Below are positions 22,695 through 34,972 of a stretch of 64,000 bases of DNA, piece after piece. The stretch spans positions 408,045 through 472,044 of the forward strand of contig CABFPE010000049.1 of the NCBI GenBank assembly GCA_900660155.1. Direction: 5' to 3'. The position numbers and the translations under genes were made by a program. Each line of letters opens with the position of its first letter. Positions within the stretch are counted from its first letter, which is position 1. The notes under the pieces were generated by a model. That model did no database searches. It was given only the letters and a program-made list of their open reading frames with translations, and was not told where the DNA came from. Origin of the DNA: Hofstenia miamia. Taxonomy: Eukaryota > Xenacoelomorpha > Acoela > Hofsteniidae.

Positions 22695-23400
22695 TGTCTA
22701 AAGCTGATACACTTGCGTAGGCCCGCGCCCAGTCCGTTGCCCGTACCCATAAAAATAGGCCCCGTTAGTTTGTCCGTGCCCGTATGCTAAGCCCGTTATG
22801 CCCATAGCTAAATGTCTAACTAAAATACCATAACACCTATCAATGCAATTTATGTCAAAAACCAAATCAAATACTTTAATTTTACAACGATAAAGTCATC
22901 ATTTAGTCCCGTTTCCAGAAGAAGTTTTACCAATTAATTGCCAATAAACTAACAACACATTAAACAGTGTGGAAATAATGTAAGTGGTCTATTGATTAAT
23001 CTTGGTTTTAGGTATCATATCCCTAGCACATAATACAGTTTGTATGACCTTGTAAATTAAATAAATTACATTAATTGAATTCAGACGATATAGAGCGTCT
23101 TCTGATATTCACAACTTACAATTCTCAAATCACAGTGTAATGTACATATTTATGCAATATCAGAAGATGACAGTGAAATGAAACTCTCTGATTTGGAAGA
23201 ATACAGTTAATTTTATGTTGCTCAGTGTAATATTTTATGTGCTATTTTGTAATAAATTGAAATATAGAATAAATAGAATAGATAGAAAACACTTATCCAT
23301 CCATCTATCGGACTAATGTACAAATCGTTTTTATTAATTAAAATTCTCCAGTTAAGTTCAGAGTCCGTACGCCCGGTCCGTGCCCTACCCTAGTTGATAC
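22695..23400. repeat. Region flanked by CCCGT-rich degenerate repeats
   Basis: At about 22715-22800 short motifs of the type GCCCGT, GTCCGT and GCCCAT recur about every 10-15 bp. A similar cluster (GTCCGTACGCCCGGTCCGTG) is at about 23363-23395 in the same orientation. The AT-rich sequence between has no gene. This could be an element with repeat-rich ends; it is not assigned to a family. Confidence 0.4.
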
Positions 23401-23848
23401 CATTAGGCAAACACTTCTATAGTGGAGTAGTAGAATATAAATTAGGACAGAGTTGAACATAGGAGAGCGGTCAGGGCAAAGAGTCTGTGGAAAAGATTGA
23501 CATGAGTCAAACCCAGTCTGGCCAACAAACTTTACACCCCTTTCAACGAATACCAATTCGGTCAACTTTATTATGCTTAACAATAAATTCTCTCAATTTT
23601 TCGAATTAATAGGTCAAAGCTAAGTATATTGAAATGTTATTGTAAAATCTACGCACGCGGGAGCAAATGACTTAACAGGGAGTGTCATGCCCCTTTCCAA
23701 CTTAACTATGGCCCTGTTAAACTCTGTCCCATATTAACCGATGTATTATATTATACTGCTCCAATCTAGAATTTTTTGCCTCAAGAATGTTTGCTCATTG
23801 GTATGATGCTTTCGACAAACTCCATTGTTTGACTTGGTCCTCTGGGGA

Positions 23849-23867
23849 GGTTAGGGTTAGGGTTAGG
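23849..23867. repeat. Short interstitial telomere-like TTAGGG run
   Basis: About three tandem units of TTAGGG (GGTTAGGGTTAGGGTTAGG) occur in otherwise unrelated sequence. TTAGGG is the ancestral animal telomere repeat, whereas most insects use TTAGG. Three units could also arise by chance. Confidence 0.6.
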
Positions 23868-24170
23868 CATGGTGTTGAATGCACTGGATAATGAAATTAA
23901 GCAAAAGAAAACAAAAGCAATGGTTTTATTTAACTTGCATTTCCTAGAAAATAAGTATGTACGCGTGTTCCAATACTAGTTAAACTTCAACAAATACGTT
24001 AGAAGAAGCATAGCATTTGAACTAGAACTCTAACCTTTTTTAGATTTCCAAAATAAACTATTATATTATTAAAAAAATTGGAAAAAAATAAAATATACAC
24101 AGAGTAAACAAATGTATTATATTGAATTTCTCTTGTGCGAAATTAAATGTCTTTTGTGCGAATTTAAGCT

Positions 24171-26396
24171 TCTAACGAGTCGATCCGATCCGATCCGAGC
24201 CGAGCCGAACTTGAGCAGAGCAAGTGATGTACAACGAGCTGAAAACGAGCCGTTTTTAAGCAAACCAATTTTATAGTGCTGCTTGTTAATTTGATTATGC
24301 AGATTTTTCATATTTTTTCATTCAATGTTCCTTATTTATAATAGTATTTTAGAAATGTTTATTAAATAATAGGAAGAGCAATTAAAAAAATTCTGAGAGC
24401 ACAATATTTTTTAAAAAAAGAAAGATTTTCTGTGGCAAGCCAAGCCAAACTTACTCAAAATTTAAACAAGCCAAGCAGTGGTGGATACATATAAATTTTT
24501 AGAGGGGGCCCAATGTAAAATAAAATGCAAGTTTATAGTGCTGTTTGTTAATTTGATTAGGGAGATTTTTCTAATTTTTTGCAGTCAGTATGCTTTCCTA
24601 TAATCTTATTTAAGAAATTTTTATTAAATAATAGGAAGAGCTATGTAAAAAATTCTTTGAGCACAATATTTAAAAAAAACGAGCCCCATTCAAAGATTTT
24701 ATGTGGCCAGCCAAGTTGAGCCGAACTTACACAAAATTTAAACGAGCCGAGCTTGGAAATGTCAGCTTGTTGACAAGTCCGCTGCATTTGTTTAATTCGC
24801 ACTGTAGGTGTGGCTTTGTTAACTATAATATTGCACTATAAGGTTAATTAAATTCTGTCCCAGTTATTAAGTAAACCGGTTTTTTAGGAAAATGAGGTAG
24901 TATGGTCTAAACACAAGTATAATTTCAAGTTTTGATTTTCATTTTTTTATAATGTGCACAAGATCATAAAATATCTAATTCAAGCCAATACAATGGTATT
25001 TATGGTATAATAAAATCCCAATTATTGATAAAAAAACTTTACTTATTAAATGAGACAGAGTTTAATTAGGTTGATTCTTAAATTTTGCAACATTAGCTAA
25101 AATTGTTGAATTTGAATCCTTTACTTCTGCAGATAATTGCCGCGATGGTGCAGTTACCAAACATTGATAACCAATGGGTACCAGCATAGCATAATCCTTC
25201 TAAAACACAAATTTAACAGCCAAAAGGAAAAATATAGGAATGAAAATAATTTTGATATTTAGAACGAATGCTAATAATTGCTTTTCATGCATTGATTGTG
25301 TGGACAAATATTTGCAGAAACATATCTTGTTAAAAGCTTTGGTATAATACGCTTCCCGTTAATTTAAGGTCACTACACTGGGCATGGGAAGACAAATAAC
25401 AACAGAGGACAGGTGTTTGGTTTGACTGTTAAAATAGTGAAACATGTTGTTAGAAGTCTGTATAAATAGCTATGTCGCAGTGTGAATAGTTAATGGATTA
25501 CATTCTTTGGAATTTTACTTACCTGCTATTTATACTGGTTTGGTCTATTACATTATGCACAGCTAAGCAGTTCTTGTGCGTAATAATCAAGGGCTGTTGT
25601 GAGGGATTGCTATTAGATGTCACCCTTGATAATTGCATGCAATTAAGTTACAACTAGGGATATGAATGTTTTTCTCATGCTTAGCTGGCTACATGTAGTA
25701 ACAAGTACGTGAAAGGCTAATAGCCACCATAGATATGTTAATTATTAATACTATTTTAGATCCAAATTGTTAGACTTATAAGAGACCAATAAGTGACTGT
25801 ATTGATTCTATAATATTTATATGTAGATTAGAAGCTGCTGTAGTTTATAGTTATCTTTTTATTTTGTCTGCAGCTAGTGTTGTGTCCGTTTTATTTGTCA
25901 GTCATTATTGTATACATCTTTTAACTAAATGTAGGAAGCTGCTCTACTTTTATATTAGCTAATTTTAGATGTGTGCAATAGCAGCTAGTGTCAGGTTGTG
26001 ATACAGTGTCTTATTCACACACTAAAGCAGTACATATTGAGAATGAGGACTATGTCGATTATTGACTGGTATTCATTACACTGTAAGTAAGGCACACATA
26101 ACAAAACTCTTTCATTGAGACTGAGCTGAGTTGCAGCGGATGAAACAATGGATGTGGATAATGGAATTGATCGAACTGTTGATGAACTGCAAACTGTCTT
26201 TGTTATATAGCTTTGGGCAAGTGTGCCCATCACACTCTCTCTTGTTATTACTTTTGAAGATGCTACCTAAATAGTAGTGGTTAATTGTTACACTAGTTTT
26301 GGAGTACTAATTAAGTTATCTCTATAGTTATATAAAGATGAAAGAACAGTGAGAGTGAATGTNATCCGAGCTTAGAAATTACGGCTCGTTGACAAG
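24171..26396. repeat. Second GAGCCGAGC element with copy B of the 2.1-kb segment inside
   Basis: The left part (24171-24253) is similar to, but clearly different from, the element at 4951. From 24254 to 26362 the sequence is nearly identical to 5077-7148, including the whole 5' LTR and leader of the gypsy-like fossil. At 26363 is a single N, and just after it (26364-26396) is a diverged right end of the same TIR family (GGCTCGTTGACAAGTC). The simplest reading is a different TIR element copy into which sequence of copy A was wrongly joined. Confidence 0.75.
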
Positions 26397-26399
26397 TCT

Positions 26400-26830
26400 G
26401 ATTATTGAGAATAACGAATTCAGGGATTTCTAAGAAATCAAGTTTAGTTCTTATAAAAAGTAGTAGCGTTGCACTTTTTGATTCGAGAAAAGCATTTAGC
26501 TCAATGAATTTTGATTTACTGAAAGACAAATTAATGTATTTAATTTTGATTTTAAAACTATTAATTTAATAATGAAATCAAACTATCATTATCTATAACA
26601 AATAACCATGGGGTTCCTTATGGAATAGTTCTCAGTCTGTCATATTTGCAATCTACATGAATGACATAACTCAATAAGCAAAAACTCTAAAATTTATCAA
26701 TATGCAGATATCTGTCTTATAAATATAAGTAATGAAGTAAAACCCTCCAAACTGAAAAATTTTTACCACCACATATTAACAACGAACAACTACAAGAAAT
26801 AAAGTTTTTCCACTGCCTATTGCGCTTATT
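26400..26830 (+). pseudogene. Decayed LINE reverse transcriptase palm fragment
   Basis: Plus-strand pieces read FDSRKAFSSMN (usual D..KAFD.V), then HGVPYGIVLS (usual GVPQGSVLGP), IYMNDI, then a degenerate QYAD box, matching the RT palm order of non-LTR retrotransposons. Frame changes and stops are frequent. It lies directly after the orphan TIR end at 26396. Confidence 0.65.
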
Positions 26831-27356
26831 ACATTTTCAAGTAATAGTCAAGAAATCTTAGTGTATTAGTGTGAAAATATCCGGGAAATTGATTACTGGT
26901 CGACTCGTGGGTCGGGTTGGGAAAAAAATTGGCGAAGGTGAATCGGGCCTAGAATTAAGGGGCAACAAACCTTCTCAACGGGTAGGTCCAGGACTAAAAA
27001 TTTGGGATGTAGATTCATTGAAATTGAACGCATACATTTCCGTCTTAATGATCACATCCTACGTCAACGCTATTTCAGTTGGATTCTTTCTAATTATTTT
27101 CAATATGATCAAAAAAGTTGTTTATGGACACTAAAAATATAGTTTTTAATAAATATATTTTAGTTTATATGTATGCTTAAGAAGTACACAGATGGCATTG
27201 CAATATTTAGAATTCAGAGGCGTAATGATGACTTGTATTAATATTTAAGTATAAGGACTCAAAACTAGGGAAGTGTGCGAAAATGTATATGAAAGAGTGT
27301 TTAGTGGATGCGGAAACATTATTACTGATAACAGAAATCGCCTCAGTCTAGCTCGT

Positions 27357-27805
27357 GTTAATGAGCTTTTAGTTATGCGCTCGTTTAAAAATTTCTTAAC
27401 ATTACAATTTTCCATGAATTTTATGTATATTGTTGTTTTTAAAACAGCCGTTGTTATGATTTTTTGTAATTGTTCAAACTATAGATGTGTTTTAATTGCT
27501 GCATTGAAAATTACAGGATTGCCCTTAGTAGTAAAAAGCATCTACTATGGTAAAAAAACACGGCTTACTCNNNNNNNNNNNNNNNNNNNNNGTTAATGAG
27601 CTTTTAGTTATGCGCTCGTTTAAAAATTTCTTAACATTACAATTTTCCATGAATTTTATGTATATTGTTGTTTTTAAAACAGCCGTTGTTATGATTTTTT
27701 GTAATTGTTCAAACTATAGATGTGTTTTAATTGCTGCATTGAAAATTACAGGATTGCCCTTAGTAGTAAAAAGCATCTACTATGGTAAAAAAACACGGCT
27801 TACTC
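27357..27805. repeat. 214-bp segment present twice around a 21-N gap
   Basis: 27357-27570 and 27592-27805 appear identical and flank 21 Ns (27571-27591). This is most likely one sequence represented by two overlapping contig ends. An open frame crosses it, but there is no recognised protein motif. Confidence 0.9.
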
Positions 27806-27905
27806 TCCGGCTACGGCAAAAGCCTTACGGCCAACGGCCGGCTACGGCCAAAGCATTACAGCTAACAGCCGGCTAGGGTCAAAATATATTTTTTAAGCCC
27901 GGTTA
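27806..27905. repeat. Degenerate GC-rich short tandem repeats
   Basis: The motif CGGCTACGGCCAAAGC with variants (CGGCTACGGCAAAAGC, CGGCTAGGGTCAAAAT) repeats at about 30-35-bp spacing with linking TTACGGCCAACGGC-type blocks, decaying to the right. The local GC content is far above the surroundings. Confidence 0.6.
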
Positions 27906-28499
27906 AGGCCAAGAAATTTACTTTGGTATCTGAACACTAGTCAGAAGTTGTTTTGGGGAGGGTCGGGAAGGGTCAAGAATTGTTGATATGTTTTGAGGTT
28001 TGGCCTGCAAGTAGTTCTCTACAAAAAAGAGCTTCTTAGAGCTGAATTAATAGTGCATCAATGAAAATAAGAGACTTACTCACTATTTATTTAGTGGTGA
28101 TGTTACTTTTATCAAAAAGGATTCAGTATCTCCATCTGACGTACTAATAATTTCACTATATAAAAAGTCACAAATCTATATCTTAATGCAACCTCGTTAA
28201 TGAAGCTTTGGACAAGTTGAGAATCGATAGTTGCATGTTTTTCTGTCCTTACTGTAATGAGTAAATCTGTTAATAGCAATATAATGATGTGGATACCATT
28301 TATTTAAATGGGTTTCTGTTACAATAAAAATGTTCACCTAAAACCTGAGATATTTTCTATGAACCAGAGAGATAACTTAGAATAGAGATGGCATTATTAA
28401 GAAAAAATTTCGGAAGATTGTGTTGAGCCTTCAGTTGTCAAAAATGGCGTGGGTCATTATTACTCCAGTCAATCTTATTAATCAGTCGATTTACTTGTA

Positions 28500-28990
28500 A
28501 TTTGTTAGATGGGCAATTGTTTCTTGTATAATTTTAAACATTCACTACAAATTTGTGGTTTTAGAACATCTTTAATTAAACAAAAGCGATGCCAGAATGA
28601 TAATGACGTATGCATAAGAATTTCGCGTAGCTGTGGAGAAGTACTTAACACAACAACTCTATCGCCAGAATTAACACTGCAGGAATGCAAATATCGTACA
28701 TCTGCTTTGCCATTTAAATGCGGATTACTGCGAAACATTTCTTATATAAATTTTGTAGAATTAATGTGACCAAATCCTTTTGGAATACATGAAAATGAAA
28801 TGGTGGGCTTTAATTTAGTAGAAAGCTTATTCTTTGATGCTTCCTTAATTATGGATTTAGCAGTTCTATTGTCAAGAACATTGAGAATTATGTAACCTCA
28901 TTTCATGGTACGTATAGAATACATTGTAGGTACATCATCCATTAGGACAGAAAAAAATTTGTCCTGCAGGGCAGACACAGTTTTTTTATT
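28500..28990 (-). pseudogene. Probable LINE ORF1 fragment with zinc-knuckle-like end
   Basis: On the minus strand a segment with KLKPTISFSCIPKGF, then GDRVVVLSTSPQLREIL, then WHRFCLIKDVLKPQICSECL resembles the RNA-binding part of ORF1 proteins of arthropod-type LINEs, where a V.V.ISP.LR..L block precedes a basic strand and a CxxC zinc knuckle. The knuckle is cut short by a stop soon after CSECLKLYKKQLPI. The opposite-strand 86-codon frame is considered a shadow. Assignment is by remembered family pattern only. Confidence 0.45.
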
Positions 28991-30821
28991 AACTCAATCT
29001 TTTAAGTCTGATTTAATATGTTTGTATTTTTCTTAATGACAGTTTTTTAGTAATTTGTGCATAGCGTGTTGTATCCTTGGCAACATTAGTAACGGGAACA
29101 GCTTGTTTTGTTGAAAACGATTCACTAACAATAGCATTTTACAGAGGAGTAAATGAACTTTTTCATATTGTTTTCTCTTAGTAACAGAACGTTTATTGAA
29201 TAATTAAATAAAAAATTAAACACATCCACACGAATACAACGTGTATGTATATTTTAAACGTAGATCACATTTTTATCCACATTAAACAAATTTCATAAAA
29301 AATACAACGCATTAACACATGTATTAACAAAATATAGAATAAAGGTCAAATTCTGCAAGGCCTTGGAGACACACAATATATTATATATATTTTATTACTA
29401 TTTTGTTCATATTATTTTAGGCAATGAGTTTTTTTACTTTTATGCAGTGGAAAGCAACGAATTTTTAATTGATGTTCCCAATTTTTTATTTAATTGTTAT
29501 AATTTTCATTTGTAGCCTCCTTCCCTGTGGATATCACTCCTGATTTTGCATTTACAGGATGTTAAAATAATTTGTTTATTATTGTAACTCGTATTAATTA
29601 ATTAGTGTTTGTTACTGTTGTGACATAAATAAGCTATAATTTTAATTGATTGCAGTATGATTTTTAATGCTAAGTATTACAGTTGCAATGTGTTGTAATG
29701 TATGGCAGATTTGCATCTAATTTAAACTATATCATTTCTAGTCGTTCTTTACACAGGTAAAGAAATAGTTGAAGTAAGTCCTGCTACCGACCTATTAATT
29801 ATACACTAAATGTGGCAAAAATTATTACAAAAATTCGATTTTCCACAAATTTACATTTTTGGCAAGAGAGCAAATTTACCAAAGATTTCATATTTTCCTA
29901 AAAGCCTTGTAGAGCATTGTTTGAAAATGTGGACAAAAGGAATTGTATTTTTTGAAGATGATGCTTAGGGCTAAACACTAAAAGAAATTGGTTGTCAAAA
30001 AAATAAAAAAGTTTCAATTTAGGCAATAGGGCTTGAGCCACAAAATTTGCTGTCATCAAGCTTTAGCATCTCTGTCATAAAATCATAATATAAAATTGAA
30101 CTAAATTTAAATCAACGATTGCTGATAATATTATTTTGAAAGCTACTTCTAGTGCATTTAAATATAAATAAAAACGATAATAAATAAAACGAAGTTAATT
30201 TCTAAAATTTCTTGATAAATGCAGTAGCATGTACACTCAAATATTAATCCAAATTTTGCGAAAGAATGCAGTATTGTCATACAAAACAAATTATTTAGTA
30301 TTAATAAATTATGACACGCATCTATAAATTATATTTAATAGCATTGATGTTACACATTTGTATGAGGAATGCACTTAAATATGAAATAAGGAATGGATAA
30401 TTGTGTGGAAGTAATTTTGTAGAAAAATTTTCATTTATTAGGAAGTAATTAAACATGTTATGGAAGCCATAGTAGCACGTGTATTGAATATTTAGAGTAA
30501 AACGTACTTCAAAATTCCATAATAAATAAAGGAAAAGGCATTTATGAAAATATTTGAAAGCAAGAGAATTCCAATCAAACTGCAATATTAAAGCATAAGT
30601 GAAAGAGGAGACGTTCGTCTATTCTTGGGTGGTTTCGGATTTGATTCCCTTATTTCACAGTCATTGAACTATGAGTATATCAATATACAAAAATATTTAG
30701 AGGGTGACAATAATTTATTGTTCTAATATCAATTTCAACAGTAAAAAAATTATTTTAATTTTTTCTGCCTATTCTATATTATAATCTATGCAGCTTATGT
30801 TTGCATCAATCTCAAATATAG

Positions 30822-30870
<49 letters not shown>

Positions 30871-31797
30871 CATTTATATTAGTTTTGTACTTGTAACATA
30901 GAAATTTGCGTGGCATTATGTAATATAGTGGAATAGTGCAGTAAAATATTCTATAATTTTGCATGGTATGCATTACAAAAATATAACTACAGATAAAACA
31001 CGATTGCACTTTTGCGCAGCGGTGAAAATTTTACTAATAAACTTGAAATAATTTTTTTTGATGAAAGTTTCGATTTTTAAGATGTATTCAAATTATCTCC
31101 AAATCAAAAGTTGTTTTATGGAAAAATAATTGAATAAGATAAAATCTCTGATAAAATGTGAATTTATGTATTTAGTAAGGGTTTTGCAGATAGAGTATTC
31201 TTGATACATGTACCTGCCTGTCAGAGCGCCATCGATACCCGCACTCGCAGACATGCTTGTGTAGGGCATAAATATTCAGTGTCACAAAATTATATATTTT
31301 GCTTTTTGCCAAAAAAATGGATCCTTAAATTATGTTTTTCTATTCAAGTTTATTAAGAAACTAGTTACCACGGTATTATTTTATGATATATAAATCTACG
31401 TGGGGACCGGGTATGATTTTTCGCCCCGACACAGCCTGAGTTCAATTAATAATGTCTAATGCCTTATCTGATCCGTTTTTTGCTTTAATTTTTTATCAAA
31501 AGATCACCCGTGCGACTTTCTTAAGGAATATTGGTACCGGTGTAACCTGCCCAGTGTATCCAAAAGAATACAATAGCCTTTGTCCACATTTTCCAACAAT
31601 TTTCTTAATGCTTATATGGAAATCCATTGATAGTGAAAAATCAATGGCAGCGTTGCAAACAGCTTGGCTAATTGAGTGACTATCTTGACTCCTAATTCTT
31701 GATTGATTGATGGTGAAAATGTAGTTTTTCAACCAATTTATTGAATCGAGAATTTAAATACCGTGATTAACCACTTAATGTCTGTATCATGCTAATA
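28991..31797. other. AT-rich stretch without recognised gene
   Basis: No gene was recognised. A (TA)n run is at 30836-30866. Overlapping open stretches at 31452-31732 on both strands have no recognised motif. Confidence 0.5.
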
Positions 31798-32809
31798 CAG
31801 TACTGGAAAAAAGAATTCGGCCACCCATGATTTGTCATAAATATTTCTAAGAAATGGACGCCAAGAATGTCATAGGTATTTTTAAGTTAGATTTGGTGTT
31901 GCAGAAAGAGGAATTTATCAATTTTGAAACATAATTATGACTGTTTACTTTAAATCTCAAGAAGAAATGCTACAATGCTTGTGGTTTGCTAATATTTTCT
32001 TGGAAAAATGTATTCGGCCACTTCAGACCAAATCAGAGAATCTATAAATAATTTCATTCAGTCTATTTATATTGATAATGTTTGACAACTGTCTTTCTTT
32101 GCCATATATGATGCTTACATACATACCTCTTACCAAAAATTTGGAAGGGATGAATCAACGCAATATATCCCAAATTGTAGAGCGACCTCGAAGTACTGTC
32201 GGGGATGTCATCAGACGTTTCATTTCTGAAAATATCATTGCCTCCAAAGTCCGGAAGACTTCCATAACCTCTCAATCAGCTCAGGAAGATTTCAGAGGAG
32301 CTTTGCAATGAATGGGCTGATGGTCAACTCGTGACTGCAAGAACTGTGTGAAATATCCTGAAGAAGTACGTAATTGAGACTTTCGTGGCACCCAGAAAGC
32401 CATTTTTAACTTCAAAGCAAATTGATAAGAGACAATTTAGCTGAACATTGGTCTAATGTTATATTTTCAGATGAGTCAAGATTTGAGCTATACTCATGAA
32501 AAAAAATGTTGATAAAGAGACCAACTGTACAGAAGTTCAGATCATTGCCTCAATTTACTCAAAGCACCATGAGTTATGGTGGCAAGTCTGTAATTGTATG
32601 GGTTGCAATATGGAAGTGTGGCTTTCACGAGATTTTGATTAAAAATTATTAGCTAATTGTTATTCTACATATTTTATAGTATTAGACATACAGATTTTCC
32701 TTTCTCAATGAAAGGAACTCTTAGTTATAATCTTAGGCACACTCTATCCAATGAATGTTCATTATTTATTCAAAATAGCAAGGTGGTCGAATACATATTT
32801 CCAGTACTG
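31798..32809 (+). mobile_element. Truncated Tc1-like transposon with intact TIRs and TA duplication
   Basis: Both ends carry inverted copies starting CAGTACTGGAAA, with ATTCGGCCACC / ATTCGACCACC inside, and TA flanks each end (31796-31797 and 32810-32811), the Tc1/mariner target duplication. A second copy of the tip motif (TGGAAAAATGTATTCGGCCA) lies about 200 bp inside the left end, like an IR/DR arrangement. The transposase remnant (about 32090-32645) shows a helix-turn-helix part (NQRNISQIVERPRSTVGDVI) and the first catalytic block (VIFSDESRFELYS, Asp present), then SYGGKSVIVW. Frame changes interrupt it. The second and third catalytic residues are not encoded, so it is non-autonomous. Confidence 0.85.
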
Positions 32810-32811
32810 TA

Positions 32812-34931
32812 TATTTTGCAAGTTTTAATTGCGTGTGATGTTTGCGAGCAACTTTTCTTTCTAAAAATGAATTTTAAGTTATTTTCAAAAAGTTTTTTTT
32901 TAAATCAGATGTGTATAGACTCTTAGTAGCATAAATAGGTTGAGCATAGAATGTAAATAGCTCGACTCAGCTCAGCTGGCAAAAATTGGCCTTCTTCCAA
33001 CACTAATATTTAGATAAATTTGTTGTCCTTTGTTGTCATTATTTTGTTAAGAAAATTATTAATGTGCCTGGAGGATGTGAAACAATTATTATTTTTTAAT
33101 GAAACCCCTAATTTTATATATCTAATGTAAAGGTAATAATAAAACATAAAATATTTATAGAAACCATAAACAATTGTAAGATGTTTCTGTAATACGTAGG
33201 TTATTTTACAAAAAAATATTGGAAATACATTATAATTCAAATTTCTTGAACGTGTTTTGCAAAAGATTCCCTTTTAGAGGTGTATTTCTTAGACCACTCT
33301 CGGCCCTGAGCCTGCCTGACTTTATTCCTCAAGCTAAAGGAAGCAATCGCATTTTTGTGCTATTAATGAATAAATTTTCGTTAATTTGAGATACTGGACA
33401 TACTCAAATTTGATCAGGAAAGCTCCAAAAAATTTACAAACAATCCACATATTGCACTCCTCTTAAGTATAAGGTTTTCAATAGCATTAAGTTACCTTAA
33501 TACATGTTCACTACTTTAGTTTAAGCAGAGATGTAAAAACACATTGATGTGTATAAATTAACACTAAATGAAATTTGTTGGATTATATTTTTGGACAAAC
33601 GTATGATTTTATTCAACATATAGGTTCAATATTGAATTCCTAAAGAACTTGAGCTGGATAGCTATGAACATAGTTCTTGTTGATTTGCACCGAGCGTGAT
33701 AATTTTCCAATTTTATAAATTTGTTTGCATTTTCATCGAAGATTGCATTTAGGTTTTCCAATTTTTATCTGAATAGTTTTTGATTAAAATATTTCATCAT
33801 GCCATCATTGACATAGCGATGTTTGGGCATAGGTCATATAAATAGCCTAAAATGAGATACACTTCATGAGGGGCCGAGTTTTGGACCTAAATTTTGGCAT
33901 GTGCAAGTTCTATGAAAAATATAGAAATATGACAAATAAATTTAAATTATTTTTTGTATTTGTCTGTATTTTTGAATATCAGATGTCAAACCTTCCGTAC
34001 TTCCTTTAACATAATTTTCCTCGTTAAAAATACATTTTACTAGAAAAGCTGTTGCGGTGGCTATACGAATTTTGATTGGTAAGACGTCAGTAGCTTTAGA
34101 ATCAAATGCAATTAAATACAATAAGCACTATAATCTGCTAATGAAAAGATTTTATGTAACAAATAATGGTGGTTTTCAAAAATTTTTTGACGTTTATTGG
34201 GCCACATATTGTCGCGTGAGATTTTGAAAAATTCCTCGTAGAATACTAAATATTTAAATAATAAAAAATTCCTGGGTTATCTAACGGTATGTGCGTATTA
34301 ACCGTTTCACGGAAAAATTTCCAATAAAGTCTCTAAGAAAGGAATAGATTTGAAACTATTTTCATTCTGTATATGGCCTGTGTTTTTGTACACAATTTTG
34401 CTTTACCCTTGCGTGCTTGGAAATCGTGTACACCTGGGTAATACCCGTACCTAGCATTAACTTAATTGTGAAATGGTAATCGTATAATTTTGTGGGAATA
34501 CATTTCTTAAGAAAATTTTTTTGTTATTAAGAAGTAATTAAAAATAAATATTGTGTAAAGCAGCATGTATATTCAATTTTTAGTGTCAATCACACTTACA
34601 AATTCATTACTAAAATAATGGAAAAAGCATTAATGAAATTTATTTTAAAACAAAAAGAAATTAACTAATAATACTGCAATTAAATTATAGCATAAATAAA
34701 AAAGGCATTTTTTTACTTGTGGTAGTTTCGCATTTTAATCTTTTATTAACTTGTAATTTATAAGCGTTTAAGAACCTCCACTCATTCTGGAAATTGAATG
34801 TTTCATAGAGAATTTAGCACGGCAAAATGCGAATAATTATATTTGCATATTCCGTAATCCCTGCAACTCATTCACCAATGTTCATTGTTGTTGCACAGTC
34901 TAAGTTTGAATGAATCCTCAGAAATGTATTT

Positions 34932-34972
<41 letters not shown>

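Noticed and set aside
26871-27134. 87-codon plus-strand frame
   Set aside because: Composition is partly low complexity, with no motif, no splice context and no relation to neighbours.
28509-28769. 86-codon plus-strand frame
   Set aside because: Better explained as the shadow of the minus-strand LINE ORF1-like fragment.
33523-33560. Third hAT tip (CAGAGATGTAAAAA)
   Set aside because: The tip match is only partial, and no inverted partner or 8-bp duplication was found nearby.
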